Positions 1-5,470 of a stretch of 7,964 nucleotides of DNA are shown here, one piece after another. Position numbers and translations under genes: made by a program. Origin of the DNA: an uncultured Collinsella sp. Lineage in GTDB: Bacteria > Actinomycetota > Coriobacteriia > Coriobacteriales > Coriobacteriaceae. The stretch is taken from NCBI GenBank assembly GCA_902494625.1, contig CABUUB010000080.1:1-7964 (forward strand). Reading direction: 5' to 3'. The stretch's first letter is position 1. Every line of letters starts with the position of its first letter. The notes below the pieces were generated by a model. It saw nothing but the letters and a program-made list of their open reading frames with translations, searched no databases and was not told the DNA's origin.

Positions 1-200
1 ATGGCGGCGTCGAACGCGTCTGCCACGCCAGTAAACTGCTCGTCCAAGCCCTCGACCTCAACGGCCTCGGTGGGGGCGGCGGCAAGCTCGTCAGAGAGCT
101 CGAGCTTGGTCTGGTTCATCTTGAGCCAACCCCAAGTGGCAGCCGGCATCGCATTGACCTGCTCAAGGGTGGTAGCAGCGGTGTTGGTGGTCTGTTTCAT
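1..200 (-). CDS. sufD: SufD, Fe-S cluster assembly scaffold protein (N-terminal fragment, runs off left edge)
   Basis: SufD pairs with SufB and binds SufC in the cytoplasmic SufBCD complex that assembles Fe-S clusters. Only the first 66 codons are in the window. Translating the minus strand from the ATG at 200-198 gives a protein beginning MKQTTNTAATTLEQVNAMPA and continuing ATWGWLKMNQTKLEL. The stretch 'NAMPAATWGWLKMN' matches the conserved N-terminal SufD pattern of a short helix followed by P-x-P/A-T-W-x-W-L-K/R-x-N. The start ATG shares one base with the sufB stop (TAATG), the tight coupling usual for suf genes. The frame stays open to base 1, so the beta-helix core and the functional C-terminal residues cannot be checked. 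An open frame on the opposite strand here is a shadow. SufD identity rests on the motif plus its position directly after sufB. Confidence 0.88.
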   Translation of the reverse strand, partial: MKQTTNTAATTLEQVNAMPAATWGWLKMNQTKLELSDELAAAPTEAVEVEGLDEQFTGVADAFDAA

Positions 201-1612
201 TATCCGATCGCTCCTTCCATCTCGAGCTTGATCAGGTTGTTCATCTCGACGGCATACTCCAACGGCAGCTCCTTGGAGACCGGGTTGGCAAAGCCGTTGA
301 CGATCATGGTGCGGGCCTCTTCCTCCGAGATGCCGCGGCTCATCAGGTAGAACACCTTGTCGTCGCCGATGCGGCCGATGGTGGCCTCGTGGCCGATGTC
401 GACGTTCTTGGCGCGGATGTCCATGGCCGGGATGGTGTCGGATCGGCTCTGGTCGTCGAGCATGAGCGACTGGCAGCTCACGGTTGCCTTGGAGCCCTCG
501 GCCTTGGGCGTGGCCACGATGGAGCTGCGGAACGTCTGGATGCCGCCGCTCTTGGAGATACCCTTGGTCTCGACCGTTGCCGAGGTCTCAGGCGCGTTGA
601 GCACGACCTTGCAGCCGGTGTCGAGGTTCTGACCGGCGCCGGCAAAGGTGATGCCGGTAAAGCTCGAGCGGGCGCGGCGGCCATTGAGCACGCTCATGGG
701 GTAGAGGTAGCCCACGTGGCTGCCGAAGGAGCCGCTGATCCACTCGATGTCGCCGTCCTCGTCCACGCGCGCACGCTTGGTGTTGAGGTTGTACATGTTC
801 TTGGACCAGTTCTCGATGGTCGAGTAGCGCAGGTGCGCACGCTTGCCCACAAAGAGCTCGACGGCGCCGGCGTGGAGGTTTGCCACGTTGTACTTGGGCG
901 CGGAGCAACCCTCGATAAAGTGCAGGTCGGCATCGTCCTCGACGATGATGAGCGTGTGCTCAAACTGGCCGGCGCCCTTGGCGTTGAGGCGGAAGTAGCT
1001 CTGCAGCGGGAAGTCCAACTTGGTGCCCTTGGGAACGTAGACAAACGAGCCGCCCGACCACACGGCGCCGTGCAGGGCCGCAAACTTGTGGTCGGTGGGC
1101 GGGATGAGCGTCATGAACTTCTCGTGGATGAGCGGTTCCCACTGCGGGTCGTGCAGGGCTTCCTCAATACCGGAGTACACGATGCCCATCTTGGACGCGG
1201 TGTCCTGCATGTTGTGGTAGACGAGCTCGGAGTCGTACTGAGCACCGACGCCTGCCAGGTAGCTGCGCTCGGCCTCGGGGATGCCCAGGCGCTCAAAGGT
1301 GTTCTTGATGTCGTCGGGCACCGACTCCCAGTCGTGCTTTTGGTCGGTGTTGGGCTTGACGTAGGTGACGATGTTATCCATGTCCAGGCCCTCGATGGAG
1401 GGGCCCCACGTCGGGTCTGGGAAGCGGTTGAAGATCTCGAGGGACTTGAGGCGCAGGTCGAGCATCCACTGCGGCTCGTCCTTCTTGGCGCTGATCTCGC
1501 GCACGATGTCGGGCGTGATGCCGGCGTCGAGGCGCTCGAAACCCTCCTCGCCATAGGTGAAGTCGTAGAGGCTGCGGTCGATGTCCGCGACCTCGGTGCG
1601 GTTCTTGGTCAT
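200..1612 (-). CDS. sufB: SufB, Fe-S cluster scaffold protein
   Basis: SufB is the scaffold subunit of the SufBCD complex; it receives sulfur from the cysteine desulfurase system and builds the nascent cluster at the SufB-SufD interface. The product is 470 residues, close to the usual 465-495. The N-terminal part has the family pattern 'EPQWMLDLRLKSLEIF' (46-61) and 'VYHNMQ' (131-136); 'AALHGAVWSGGSFVYVPKG' (178-196) and 'EGCSAPKY' (234-241) follow. The right-handed beta-helix region ends with Cys380 in 'TVSCQSLM', which aligns by eye with the catalytic cysteine of E. coli SufB (Cys405), and 'IGHEATIGRI' (406-415), which supplies the conserved His-Glu pair. Nothing is truncated. The start ATG is preceded by an AAGGGG Shine-Dalgarno and lies 12 bases after the sufC stop; the stop overlaps the sufD start by one base. 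Transcribed with sufC from the promoter at 2490-2517. Confidence 0.97.
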   Translation of the reverse strand: MTKNRTEVADIDRSLYDFTYGEEGFERLDAGITPDIVREISAKKDEPQWMLDLRLKSLEIFNRFPDPTWGPSIEGLDMDNIVTYVKPNTDQKHDWESVPDDIKNTFERLGIPEAERSYLAGVGAQYDSELVYHNMQDTASKMGIVYSGIEEALHDPQWEPLIHEKFMTLIPPTDHKFAALHGAVWSGGSFVYVPKGTKLDFPLQSYFRLNAKGAGQFEHTLIIVEDDADLHFIEGCSAPKYNVANLHAGAVELFVGKRAHLRYSTIENWSKNMYNLNTKRARVDEDGDIEWISGSFGSHVGYLYPMSVLNGRRARSSFTGITFAGAGQNLDTGCKVVLNAPETSATVETKGISKSGGIQTFRSSIVATPKAEGSKATVSCQSLMLDDQSRSDTIPAMDIRAKNVDIGHEATIGRIGDDKVFYLMSRGISEEEARTMIVNGFANPVSKELPLEYAVEMNNLIKLEMEGAIG

Positions 1613-1624
1613 TGCGTCGCCCCT

Positions 1625-2425
1625 TTACGCCTGCTGCTCGGCAGCGGCGGCCTCGGCCTGGGCGCGCTGCTCGGCGGCCTCGCGCTCGAAGGTCTCAAAG
1701 CCGTTCTTGTCGATCCAGGGGATCAGTGAGGCGTCGTCCTCGCGCACGATGTGGCCCTTGACCATAACGTGGACGCGGTCGACATCCAGGTGCTCCAGGA
1801 TGCGCGTGTTATGCGTGATGATGAGCATGGAGCCGTCGCAACTCTTGCGGTAGGCGTCCATGCCGTGGCTGACGGTTGACAGGGCGTCGACGTCCAGGCC
1901 TGAGTCGGTTTCGTCCAGGATGGCGAGCTTGGGCTGCAGCAGCAAAAGCTGGAGCATCTCGACCTTCTTCTTCTCGCCGCCCGAGAAGCCCACGCCCAGC
2001 TCACGGTTGAGGTAGGCGGTATCCATGTTGAGCTCGGCCGCGAGCTCCTTGACGCGACGGCGGAACTCCTTGCCCTTCATCTCCAGGCCGGGACGGCCGG
2101 CGATGCTGGCACGCAAAAAGCTCGACAGCGGCACGCCCGGGATCTCGACCGGAGCCTGGAAGCTCAGGAACAGGCCGGCGCGCGAGCGCTTGTCGGTGGT
2201 GAGCTCGGTGATGTCCTGGCCGTCAAAGACGATGCGGCCGTCGTTGACCGTGTAAACGGGGTCGCCCATGACCAGGTGGCCGAGGGTGGACTTGCCGGCG
2301 CCGTTGGGGCCCATCAGCACATGGGTCTCGCCGGCGGCGACGTTGAGGTTGACGTTGTGGAGGATGGTCTTCTCGTCCACGGAGGCGGTCAGACCTTCGA
2401 TGGAAAGCAGCGGATTTGCGCTCAT
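1625..2425 (-). CDS. sufC: SufC, ABC-type ATPase of the Fe-S assembly complex
   Basis: SufC is the soluble ABC ATPase that drives conformational change in SufBCD during cluster assembly. All ABC motifs are visible in the 266-residue product: Walker A GPNGAGKST (39-47), Q-loop Gln90, signature FSGGEKKK (147-154, the lysine-rich SufC version), Walker B LAILDE with Glu172, D-loop SGLD (175-178) and switch His205 in 'IITHN'. The C-terminus after about residue 247 is an Ala/Glu/Gln-rich tail, somewhat longer than in short SufC proteins. The frame is open to an ATG at 2455, adding ten residues, but the ATG at 2425 is preferred: it sits five bases after AGAGAGGG and yields the normal SufC N-terminus. 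It is the first gene of the suf operon, divergent from the Rrf2 regulator. Confidence 0.97.
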   Translation of the reverse strand: MSANPLLSIEGLTASVDEKTILHNVNLNVAAGETHVLMGPNGAGKSTLGHLVMGDPVYTVNDGRIVFDGQDITELTTDKRSRAGLFLSFQAPVEIPGVPLSSFLRASIAGRPGLEMKGKEFRRRVKELAAELNMDTAYLNRELGVGFSGGEKKKVEMLQLLLLQPKLAILDETDSGLDVDALSTVSHGMDAYRKSCDGSMLIITHNTRILEHLDVDRVHVMVKGHIVREDDASLIPWIDKNGFETFEREAAEQRAQAEAAAAEQQA

Positions 2426-2430
2426 GCTGT

Positions 2431-2438
2431 CCCTCTCT
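2431..2438 (-). promoter_or_regulatory. Shine-Dalgarno site fixing the sufC start
   Basis: The minus strand reads AGAGAGGG, then five bases, then the ATG at 2425. No comparable site precedes the in-frame ATG at 2455, so this decides the start choice. Confidence 0.75.
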
Positions 2439-2444
2439 GTATAT

Positions 2445-2464
2445 GGTGTACTCATAGGTGTACT
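2445..2464. repeat. Short direct repeat in the sufC leader
   Basis: GGTGTACT occurs at 2445-2452 and again at 2457-2464, 12 bases apart (about one helical turn). Each copy contains the palindrome GTAC. It lies between the predicted sufC transcription start and its ribosome binding site. It could be a regulator site or chance. Confidence 0.6.
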
Positions 2465-2489
2465 AAACCCTAGGAATCTTCTCGGAATA

Positions 2490-2517
2490 AAGTTACTATG
2501 GGTTCGGCGTTAGTCAA
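2490..2517 (-). promoter_or_regulatory. Predicted promoter of the sufCBD operon
   Basis: On the minus strand TTGACT (2517-2512) matches the -35 consensus at five of six bases. After a 16-base spacer comes TAACTT (2495-2490), a weak -10 that keeps the T-A....T positions. Transcription would start near 2483, giving a leader of about 58 bases. The -35 box lies inside one half of the TTAGTC/GACTAA dyad, so a bound regulator would block it. Confidence 0.5.
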
Positions 2518-2534
2518 GGGAAAACCCGACTAAT
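2509..2534. repeat. Dyad TTAGTC...GACTAA overlapping the sufC -35 box
   Basis: TTAGTC (2510-2515) and GACTAA (2528-2533) are exact reverse complements, and inside them GGG (2518-2520) and CCC (2525-2527) flank AAAA. The left arm overlaps the sufC -35 hexamer; the right arm is shared with the IscR-like site. A third copy of the half-site, GACTAAC, occurs at 2601-2607. This is a plausible second operator for the neighbouring Rrf2 regulator (inference). Confidence 0.5.
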
Positions 2535-2546
2535 CCACTCGACTTT
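2522..2546. promoter_or_regulatory. IscR type-1-like operator between the divergent promoters
   Basis: This 25-base stretch follows the layout of the E. coli IscR type-1 site (recalled as an ATA-SYY-GACTR-www-YAGTC-R-rich palindrome). By eye about 20 of 25 positions agree, including the intact left half CCCGACTA and a diverged right half ACTCGAC. It sits just upstream of the sufC -35 box and covers the start of the -35 box proposed for the regulator gene, which is where an Fe-S-responsive repressor/autoregulator would act. Binding by the Rrf2 protein at 2646-3077 is inferred from position and family. Confidence 0.5.
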
Positions 2547-2567
2547 TTAGATGTGGGACATAATAAT
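2539..2567 (+). promoter_or_regulatory. Predicted promoter of the Rrf2 regulator gene
   Basis: TCGACT (2539-2544), a 17-base spacer and AATAAT (2562-2567) make a plausible sigma-70-type promoter; CATAAT at 2559-2564 is an alternative -10. The -35 overlaps the IscR-like operator, which fits autoregulation. Transcription would begin about 70 bases before the ATG at 2646. Confidence 0.4.
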
Positions 2568-2617
2568 CAGGTTTGTTTGCCCCGCGTGCATAGGATTTGG
2601 GACTAACAAGCCTGATT
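2565..2617. repeat. Long inverted repeat upstream of the Rrf2 gene
   Basis: AATCAGGTTTGTTTGCCCC (2565-2583) and GGGACTAACAAGCCTGATT (2599-2617) can form a 19-position stem with 16 Watson-Crick pairs, one G-T pair and two mismatches around a 15-base loop. TTTTG overlaps and follows the right arm. It ends 28 bases before the ATG, ahead of the GGGAGGG ribosome site. It could be an operator dyad, a leader hairpin or attenuator, or the scar of a small element. The sequence alone does not decide. Confidence 0.7.
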
Positions 2618-2645
2618 TTGTCCCAGGAACAACGGGAGGGTAGGT

Positions 2646-3077
2646 ATGCTCATTTCTTCTAAGGGCCGCTATGCCCTCCGGCTAATGATCTATATCGCGG
2701 CGCTGGGCGACGCCGAGGGCAAGATTGCCCTGCGCGAGGTTGCCGACCGCGAGCATATCTCGCAAAAGTATCTGGAGCAGCTGGTTCGTCCGCTTATGAA
2801 GGCGGACCTGCTTAAGAGCGTGCGCGGCAAGGGCGGCGGCTACATGATGGCTAAGGACCCGGCCGAGGTTCGTGCCGGCGACATCCTGCGCGCCGTCGAG
2901 GGCAGCACGGCTCCAGTGGCGTGCGATGGCATCGACAACAGCTGCGCCCGCAGCGATCTGTGCTCGACCGTCAAGTTCTGGCGCGGGCTGGACGACGTGA
3001 TCGAAAAGTACGTCGACGGCGTAACGCTGGCCGACTTGGCCGCCGTCCCCGAGATCAATTTTGACATCAAGCTGTAA
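2646..3077 (+). CDS. Rrf2/IscR-family Fe-S-sensing transcriptional regulator
   Basis: The product is 143 residues, normal for Rrf2 proteins, which bind DNA through an N-terminal winged helix and often sense Fe-S status. The opening 'MLISSKGRYALRLMIYIA' is the classic Rrf2 N-terminus. The recognition helix region 'ISQKYLEQLVRPLMKADLLKS' (38-58) is followed by the wing 'RGKGGGYMMAKDP' (60-72). Three cysteines, Cys93, Cys100 and Cys106 (C-x6-C-x5-C), sit where IscR carries its [2Fe-2S] ligands (C-x5-C-x5-C), so cluster binding is likely; the one-residue longer first gap is as in other Rrf2 members. The gene diverges from sufCBD, making it the probable suf regulator (an IscR/SufR counterpart), and the operator-like site between them suggests autoregulation. 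A strong GGGAGGG ribosome site precedes the ATG. No gene symbol is assigned because IscR, SufR and CymR types cannot be separated by eye. Confidence 0.93.
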   Translation: MLISSKGRYALRLMIYIAALGDAEGKIALREVADREHISQKYLEQLVRPLMKADLLKSVRGKGGGYMMAKDPAEVRAGDILRAVEGSTAPVACDGIDNSCARSDLCSTVKFWRGLDDVIEKYVDGVTLADLAAVPEINFDIKL

Positions 3078-3089
3078 GGGCTGGCTTTC

Positions 3090-3509
3090 GTGAAGTCGTA
3101 CGAAGCCTTTGGTTCGCGTCTGGCGCTGCTGGAGACAGCTCGATTCCAAGATTTCGACAACGACTATGTTGTCTCCGGATGTGCGTATATCTATGAGCAG
3201 GTTTTCGGTATCTCACTTACGCTCCTTAAGCGTCTGCTCGAGTATGAGGGCGCCACGCTTGCCGCGTCGGGGTCTCCTCGTGCCATCTTGAAGGAGTCCT
3301 ACCGATTCTACGACTTTATTGATGAGGCGGCCTGGCTAGTTATGCTCAGAGATCGCAATACGAACGTCCATATCTATGACAACAAGCTCGCTCAAGATTT
3401 GATTCAGCGCATCTTGAACGTCTATATCCCTGTTTTCTGCCAGTTGAGGGACGGGTTGATGGAGCGTTACGGCGAGCTTCTGTTGGCGCCCGACGACCAG
3501 TTTGTTTAA
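3090..3509 (+). CDS. HEPN-domain protein, HI0074/HepT-like nucleotidyltransferase substrate-binding family
   Basis: The 139-residue product resembles the HI0074-type 'nucleotidyltransferase substrate-binding' HEPN family: 'YEAFGSRLALLETA' (4-17), 'IYEQVFGISLTLLKRLLEYEG' region (34-54), 'SPRAILKESYRFYDFIDE' (62-79), then 'MLRDRNTNVHIYDN' (85-98). The last contains Arg89-Asn90-x3-His94-x-Tyr96, an intact R-x4-H-x-Y HEPN motif; in HepT toxins the R and H serve RNA cleavage and the Tyr is AMPylated by the MntA antitoxin (family knowledge). Such proteins are usually encoded beside a minimal nucleotidyltransferase (GS-x10-D-x-D motif). None is found in this window, and the adjacent gene is an Rrf2 regulator. 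The start is a GTG 12 bases after the regulator's stop, with TAAGGG overlapping that stop as ribosome site, so the two are probably co-transcribed. The gene looks more AT-rich than the suf genes, a possible sign of separate origin. Toxin activity is inferred only. Confidence 0.8.
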   Translation: MKSYEAFGSRLALLETARFQDFDNDYVVSGCAYIYEQVFGISLTLLKRLLEYEGATLAASGSPRAILKESYRFYDFIDEAAWLVMLRDRNTNVHIYDNKLAQDLIQRILNVYIPVFCQLRDGLMERYGELLLAPDDQFV

Positions 3510-3542
3510 TTCCTTAAGATTTCGTAATTCCTTAAGATTTCG
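3507..3542. repeat. Perfect 18-bp tandem duplication at the 3' end of the HEPN gene
   Basis: TAATTCCTTAAGATTTCG occurs at 3507-3524 and is repeated exactly at 3525-3542. The first copy begins with the TAA stop codon of the HEPN gene, and because 18 is a multiple of three the stop is duplicated in frame. Each copy holds the palindrome CTTAAG. It looks like a recent local duplication. Confidence 0.9.
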
Positions 3543-3543
3543 C

Positions 3544-3576
3544 GGAGGGTTGTTGCCGTTTACCGAGGGGTTGTTG
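3544..3576. repeat. Degenerate direct repeat GAGGG(G)TTGTTG
   Basis: GAGGGTTGTTG (3545-3555) recurs as GAGGGGTTGTTG (3565-3576), roughly 20 bases apart. It sits directly after the 18-bp tandem repeat and upstream of the wall-protein gene. Function unknown; the second copy leads into the small hairpin at 3570-3585. Confidence 0.5.
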
Positions 3577-3602
3577 TGTAACAACAGGCGAGCTGCAATA
3601 CT
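3570..3602 (+). promoter_or_regulatory. Hairpin/operator-like dyad with weak promoter before the wall-protein gene
   Basis: GTTGTT (3570-3575) and AACAAC (3580-3585) are perfect reverse complements around GTGT. There is no T-run after it, so it is not a terminator. TTGTGT (3574-3579), 17 bases and AATACT (3597-3602) could be a weak promoter whose -35 lies inside the dyad. A closely similar sequence, TTGTTGTGCAACGA, occurs at 5503-5516 before the next gene. Confidence 0.3.
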
Positions 3603-3655
3603 TATTTTTATCTTTGCAAACTGAACTTTAACTACACCAATGCAGGGAGGATCTT

Positions 3656-5437
3656 ATGCAGCCCAAGCATTCTGCGATTGTCGCGGGCCTGACGCTGGCT
3701 CTTTCGTTTGGCGCCGTTACCGCACCCGCGCCCGCCGCCGCCGAGGAGCCCACGCCGGGCGTTGCCTCGGATGCTACCGATATCGACAAAGGTCTTTACA
3801 CCCAGCAGTCCTTCTCGGGTGTGCTGAGGTCGGTCCAGGGCGTTTCGTTTGTCAACGTGACCGCCGAGATAAAGTACTTCACCAAATACGAGAGCCACGG
3901 CAACTATAACCAGGGCTTTTCGTATGGTGACGGCTACAACGCGCTGGGCTATTACCAGTTCGACCGTCGTTGGTCGCTCATTCCGTTTATGAAGCAGGCC
4001 TACAACTACAACCCCGAAAAATACAGCATGCTCAAGGATGCGATTGATCGCGGCAGCGAGATTTCCAACACGAGCAATGCCATGTACGAGAACGGCCAGC
4101 TCACCGAGCTGGGCCGTATTGCGCAGGAGGCCTTCCAAGGTGCGTACAACACCGATCCTGTTGAGTTCTCAGCACTTCAAGATGCCTATGCGTATAACTC
4201 GTACTATGCGGTGACCGAGGCGTGGCTTAAGAGCGGCCTGGGTATTGATATTTCGGGCCGCGCCGATTGCGTCAAGGGCATGGTGTGGAGCATTACCAAC
4301 ATGTGCGGCACTGGTGGCTGCAGGGACTTTTTCCGCTGGGCGAATCTTTCCAACGATATGTCCGACCGCGAGTTTGTGACGGCGCTTTCCAACAGCGTGG
4401 TCAATAACGTGGCGACCAAGTATGCAAGCCAGCCCCAGTACCACGAGGGCTGGAAGAACCGCTACCGCAACGAGCTAAAGGACTGCCTGGTCTATATCGC
4501 CGAGGACGAGGCTGCCGCTGCGAAGGACAACAAGCCCGAGCAGCCGGAACCCGCGCCGGAACCTGCACCGACACCTGATTCGAATGACGACTCGAGTGAC
4601 GATCCCAACGATGACAGGATGGATGCGCCCTCGACCGATGCTGGCGGCGGCGGCTCTGCTGGTGGCACTACCAACGACGGCTCTACCTTGAACGGCTCCA
4701 ATTCGAACGGCTCTGCTGCGGGCGATTCGTCTTCAAGCTCTGTTGGCAATACGGACAGCGATGCTTCTGGCTCGACCGACGCTGACACCTCTAACTCATC
4801 TACCGGCTCGAGTGATTCGTCTATTGGCACCGGCTCTAACAACGGCTCCGGCTCTGACGCAACCCCTGATTCCGATGCTTCCAAGGACGACTCGAATAAA
4901 GCGCCGGACGCTCCCGTTGCTTCTCCGGACAAGAAGCCTTCTTTCTCCGAGCAGCTTGGTTCTACGCTGGGTTCTTCGCTGATGGCTGGCGTCAATAACG
5001 GCTCGGCCCAGAACAAGGGCAACTCTGATCAAGTTTCCACGGAAAAGACCGAGGCCGCAAAGGGCGACTCCAAGGACAAGGCTTCCGAGAAGACCGAATC
5101 CGATAAGGGTTCTAGCTCTGGGGAGAAGGACGACAAGTCCGCTCAGAAGAAGGACGAGGGTAAGAGGTCTGAATCTGAGGATAAGGACGAGAACAAGGGC
5201 AAGACCGACAACCAGAACCAAGAGCAAAATGACTCCAAGACGGTGACCACTACAACCACGACGACTACAACGACCAAGTCATCTGGCGGTAACATGCCCA
5301 AGACGGGCGACCTTATCGTTATGGCGAGCCTTGCCAGCGCGAGCTTGGCCACGCTGGGCGCTACGTCCATCGTGAGCGGTAAGCATAAGCTCGATCAGCA
5401 GAAGAAAGCTTCTGGGGAGGACGGCTCGGAGGAGTAG
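3656..5437 (+). CDS. Sortase-anchored cell-wall protein with VgrG3-like lysozyme domain
   Basis: A 593-residue secreted protein. Residues 1-29 are a signal peptide (Lys4, hydrophobic 8-22, probable cleavage after APAAA). Residues about 45-282 resemble the lysozyme/chitosanase-fold domain found at the C-terminus of T6SS VgrG3: 'YFTKYESHGNYNQGFSYGDG' (74-93) with Glu79 the likely catalytic acid, 'ALGYYQF' (96-102) in place of S-Y-G-x-Y-Q, 'AWLKSGLGIDISGR' (189-202), 'KGMVWSITNMCG' (207-218) and a C-terminal 'NRYRNEL' (268-274). Cys205, 217, 222 and 277 could form disulfides. Residues 296-410 are a Pro/Asp then Ser/Gly/Asn linker, 411-528 a Lys/Glu/Asp/Ser stalk, and 531-540 ten threonines. The end is a sorting signal: MPKTG (547-551), a hydrophobic segment (553-574) and a short tail with KHK. 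AGGGAGG lies five bases before the ATG. Peptidoglycan is the expected substrate; the enzyme assignment is from motif memory, the wall anchoring is clear. Confidence 0.82.
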   Translation: MQPKHSAIVAGLTLALSFGAVTAPAPAAAEEPTPGVASDATDIDKGLYTQQSFSGVLRSVQGVSFVNVTAEIKYFTKYESHGNYNQGFSYGDGYNALGYYQFDRRWSLIPFMKQAYNYNPEKYSMLKDAIDRGSEISNTSNAMYENGQLTELGRIAQEAFQGAYNTDPVEFSALQDAYAYNSYYAVTEAWLKSGLGIDISGRADCVKGMVWSITNMCGTGGCRDFFRWANLSNDMSDREFVTALSNSVVNNVATKYASQPQYHEGWKNRYRNELKDCLVYIAEDEAAAAKDNKPEQPEPAPEPAPTPDSNDDSSDDPNDDRMDAPSTDAGGGGSAGGTTNDGSTLNGSNSNGSAAGDSSSSSVGNTDSDASGSTDADTSNSSTGSSDSSIGTGSNNGSGSDATPDSDASKDDSNKAPDAPVASPDKKPSFSEQLGSTLGSSLMAGVNNGSAQNKGNSDQVSTEKTEAAKGDSKDKASEKTESDKGSSSGEKDDKSAQKKDEGKRSESEDKDENKGKTDNQNQEQNDSKTVTTTTTTTTTTKSSGGNMPKTGDLIVMASLASASLATLGATSIVSGKHKLDQQKKASGEDGSEE

Positions 5438-5470
5438 CCTCTCGGTTGCTAGATAACTAAAGAGTCGGAA

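Noticed and set aside
1..231. Small plus-strand open frame at the left edge
   Set aside because: It is antisense to the start of sufD, whose conserved N-terminal motif is clear on the minus strand.
389..1729. A 446-codon open frame on the plus strand, antisense to sufB
   Set aside because: It lies opposite a fully conserved sufB and runs into sufC, has Val/Leu/Gly/Ala-rich shadow composition with no domain, and no convincing ribosome site. It is the usual antisense openness of GC-rich coding DNA.
2425..2455. Longer sufC start at the ATG at 2455
   Set aside because: No ribosome site precedes it, and the added residues do not match the SufC N-terminus.
3513..3536. Terminator formed by the two CTTAAG palindromes
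   Set aside because: The stem would be six AT-rich pairs with one G-C at each end and no T-run, too weak to call.
3632..4138. 168-codon minus-strand frame opposite the wall-protein gene
   Set aside because: It overlaps the signal peptide and lysozyme-like domain, which carry recognisable protein motifs on the plus strand; the antisense product shows none.
4492..5022. Minus-strand frame rich in Glu/Ser/Pro opposite the stalk
   Set aside because: Its composition is the mirror of the Ser/Asp/Gly codons on the coding strand.
4541..5277. Tandem-repeat or CRISPR-like array in the stalk region
   Set aside because: The repetition is compositional at protein level; no regular nucleotide repeat and spacer pattern is present.
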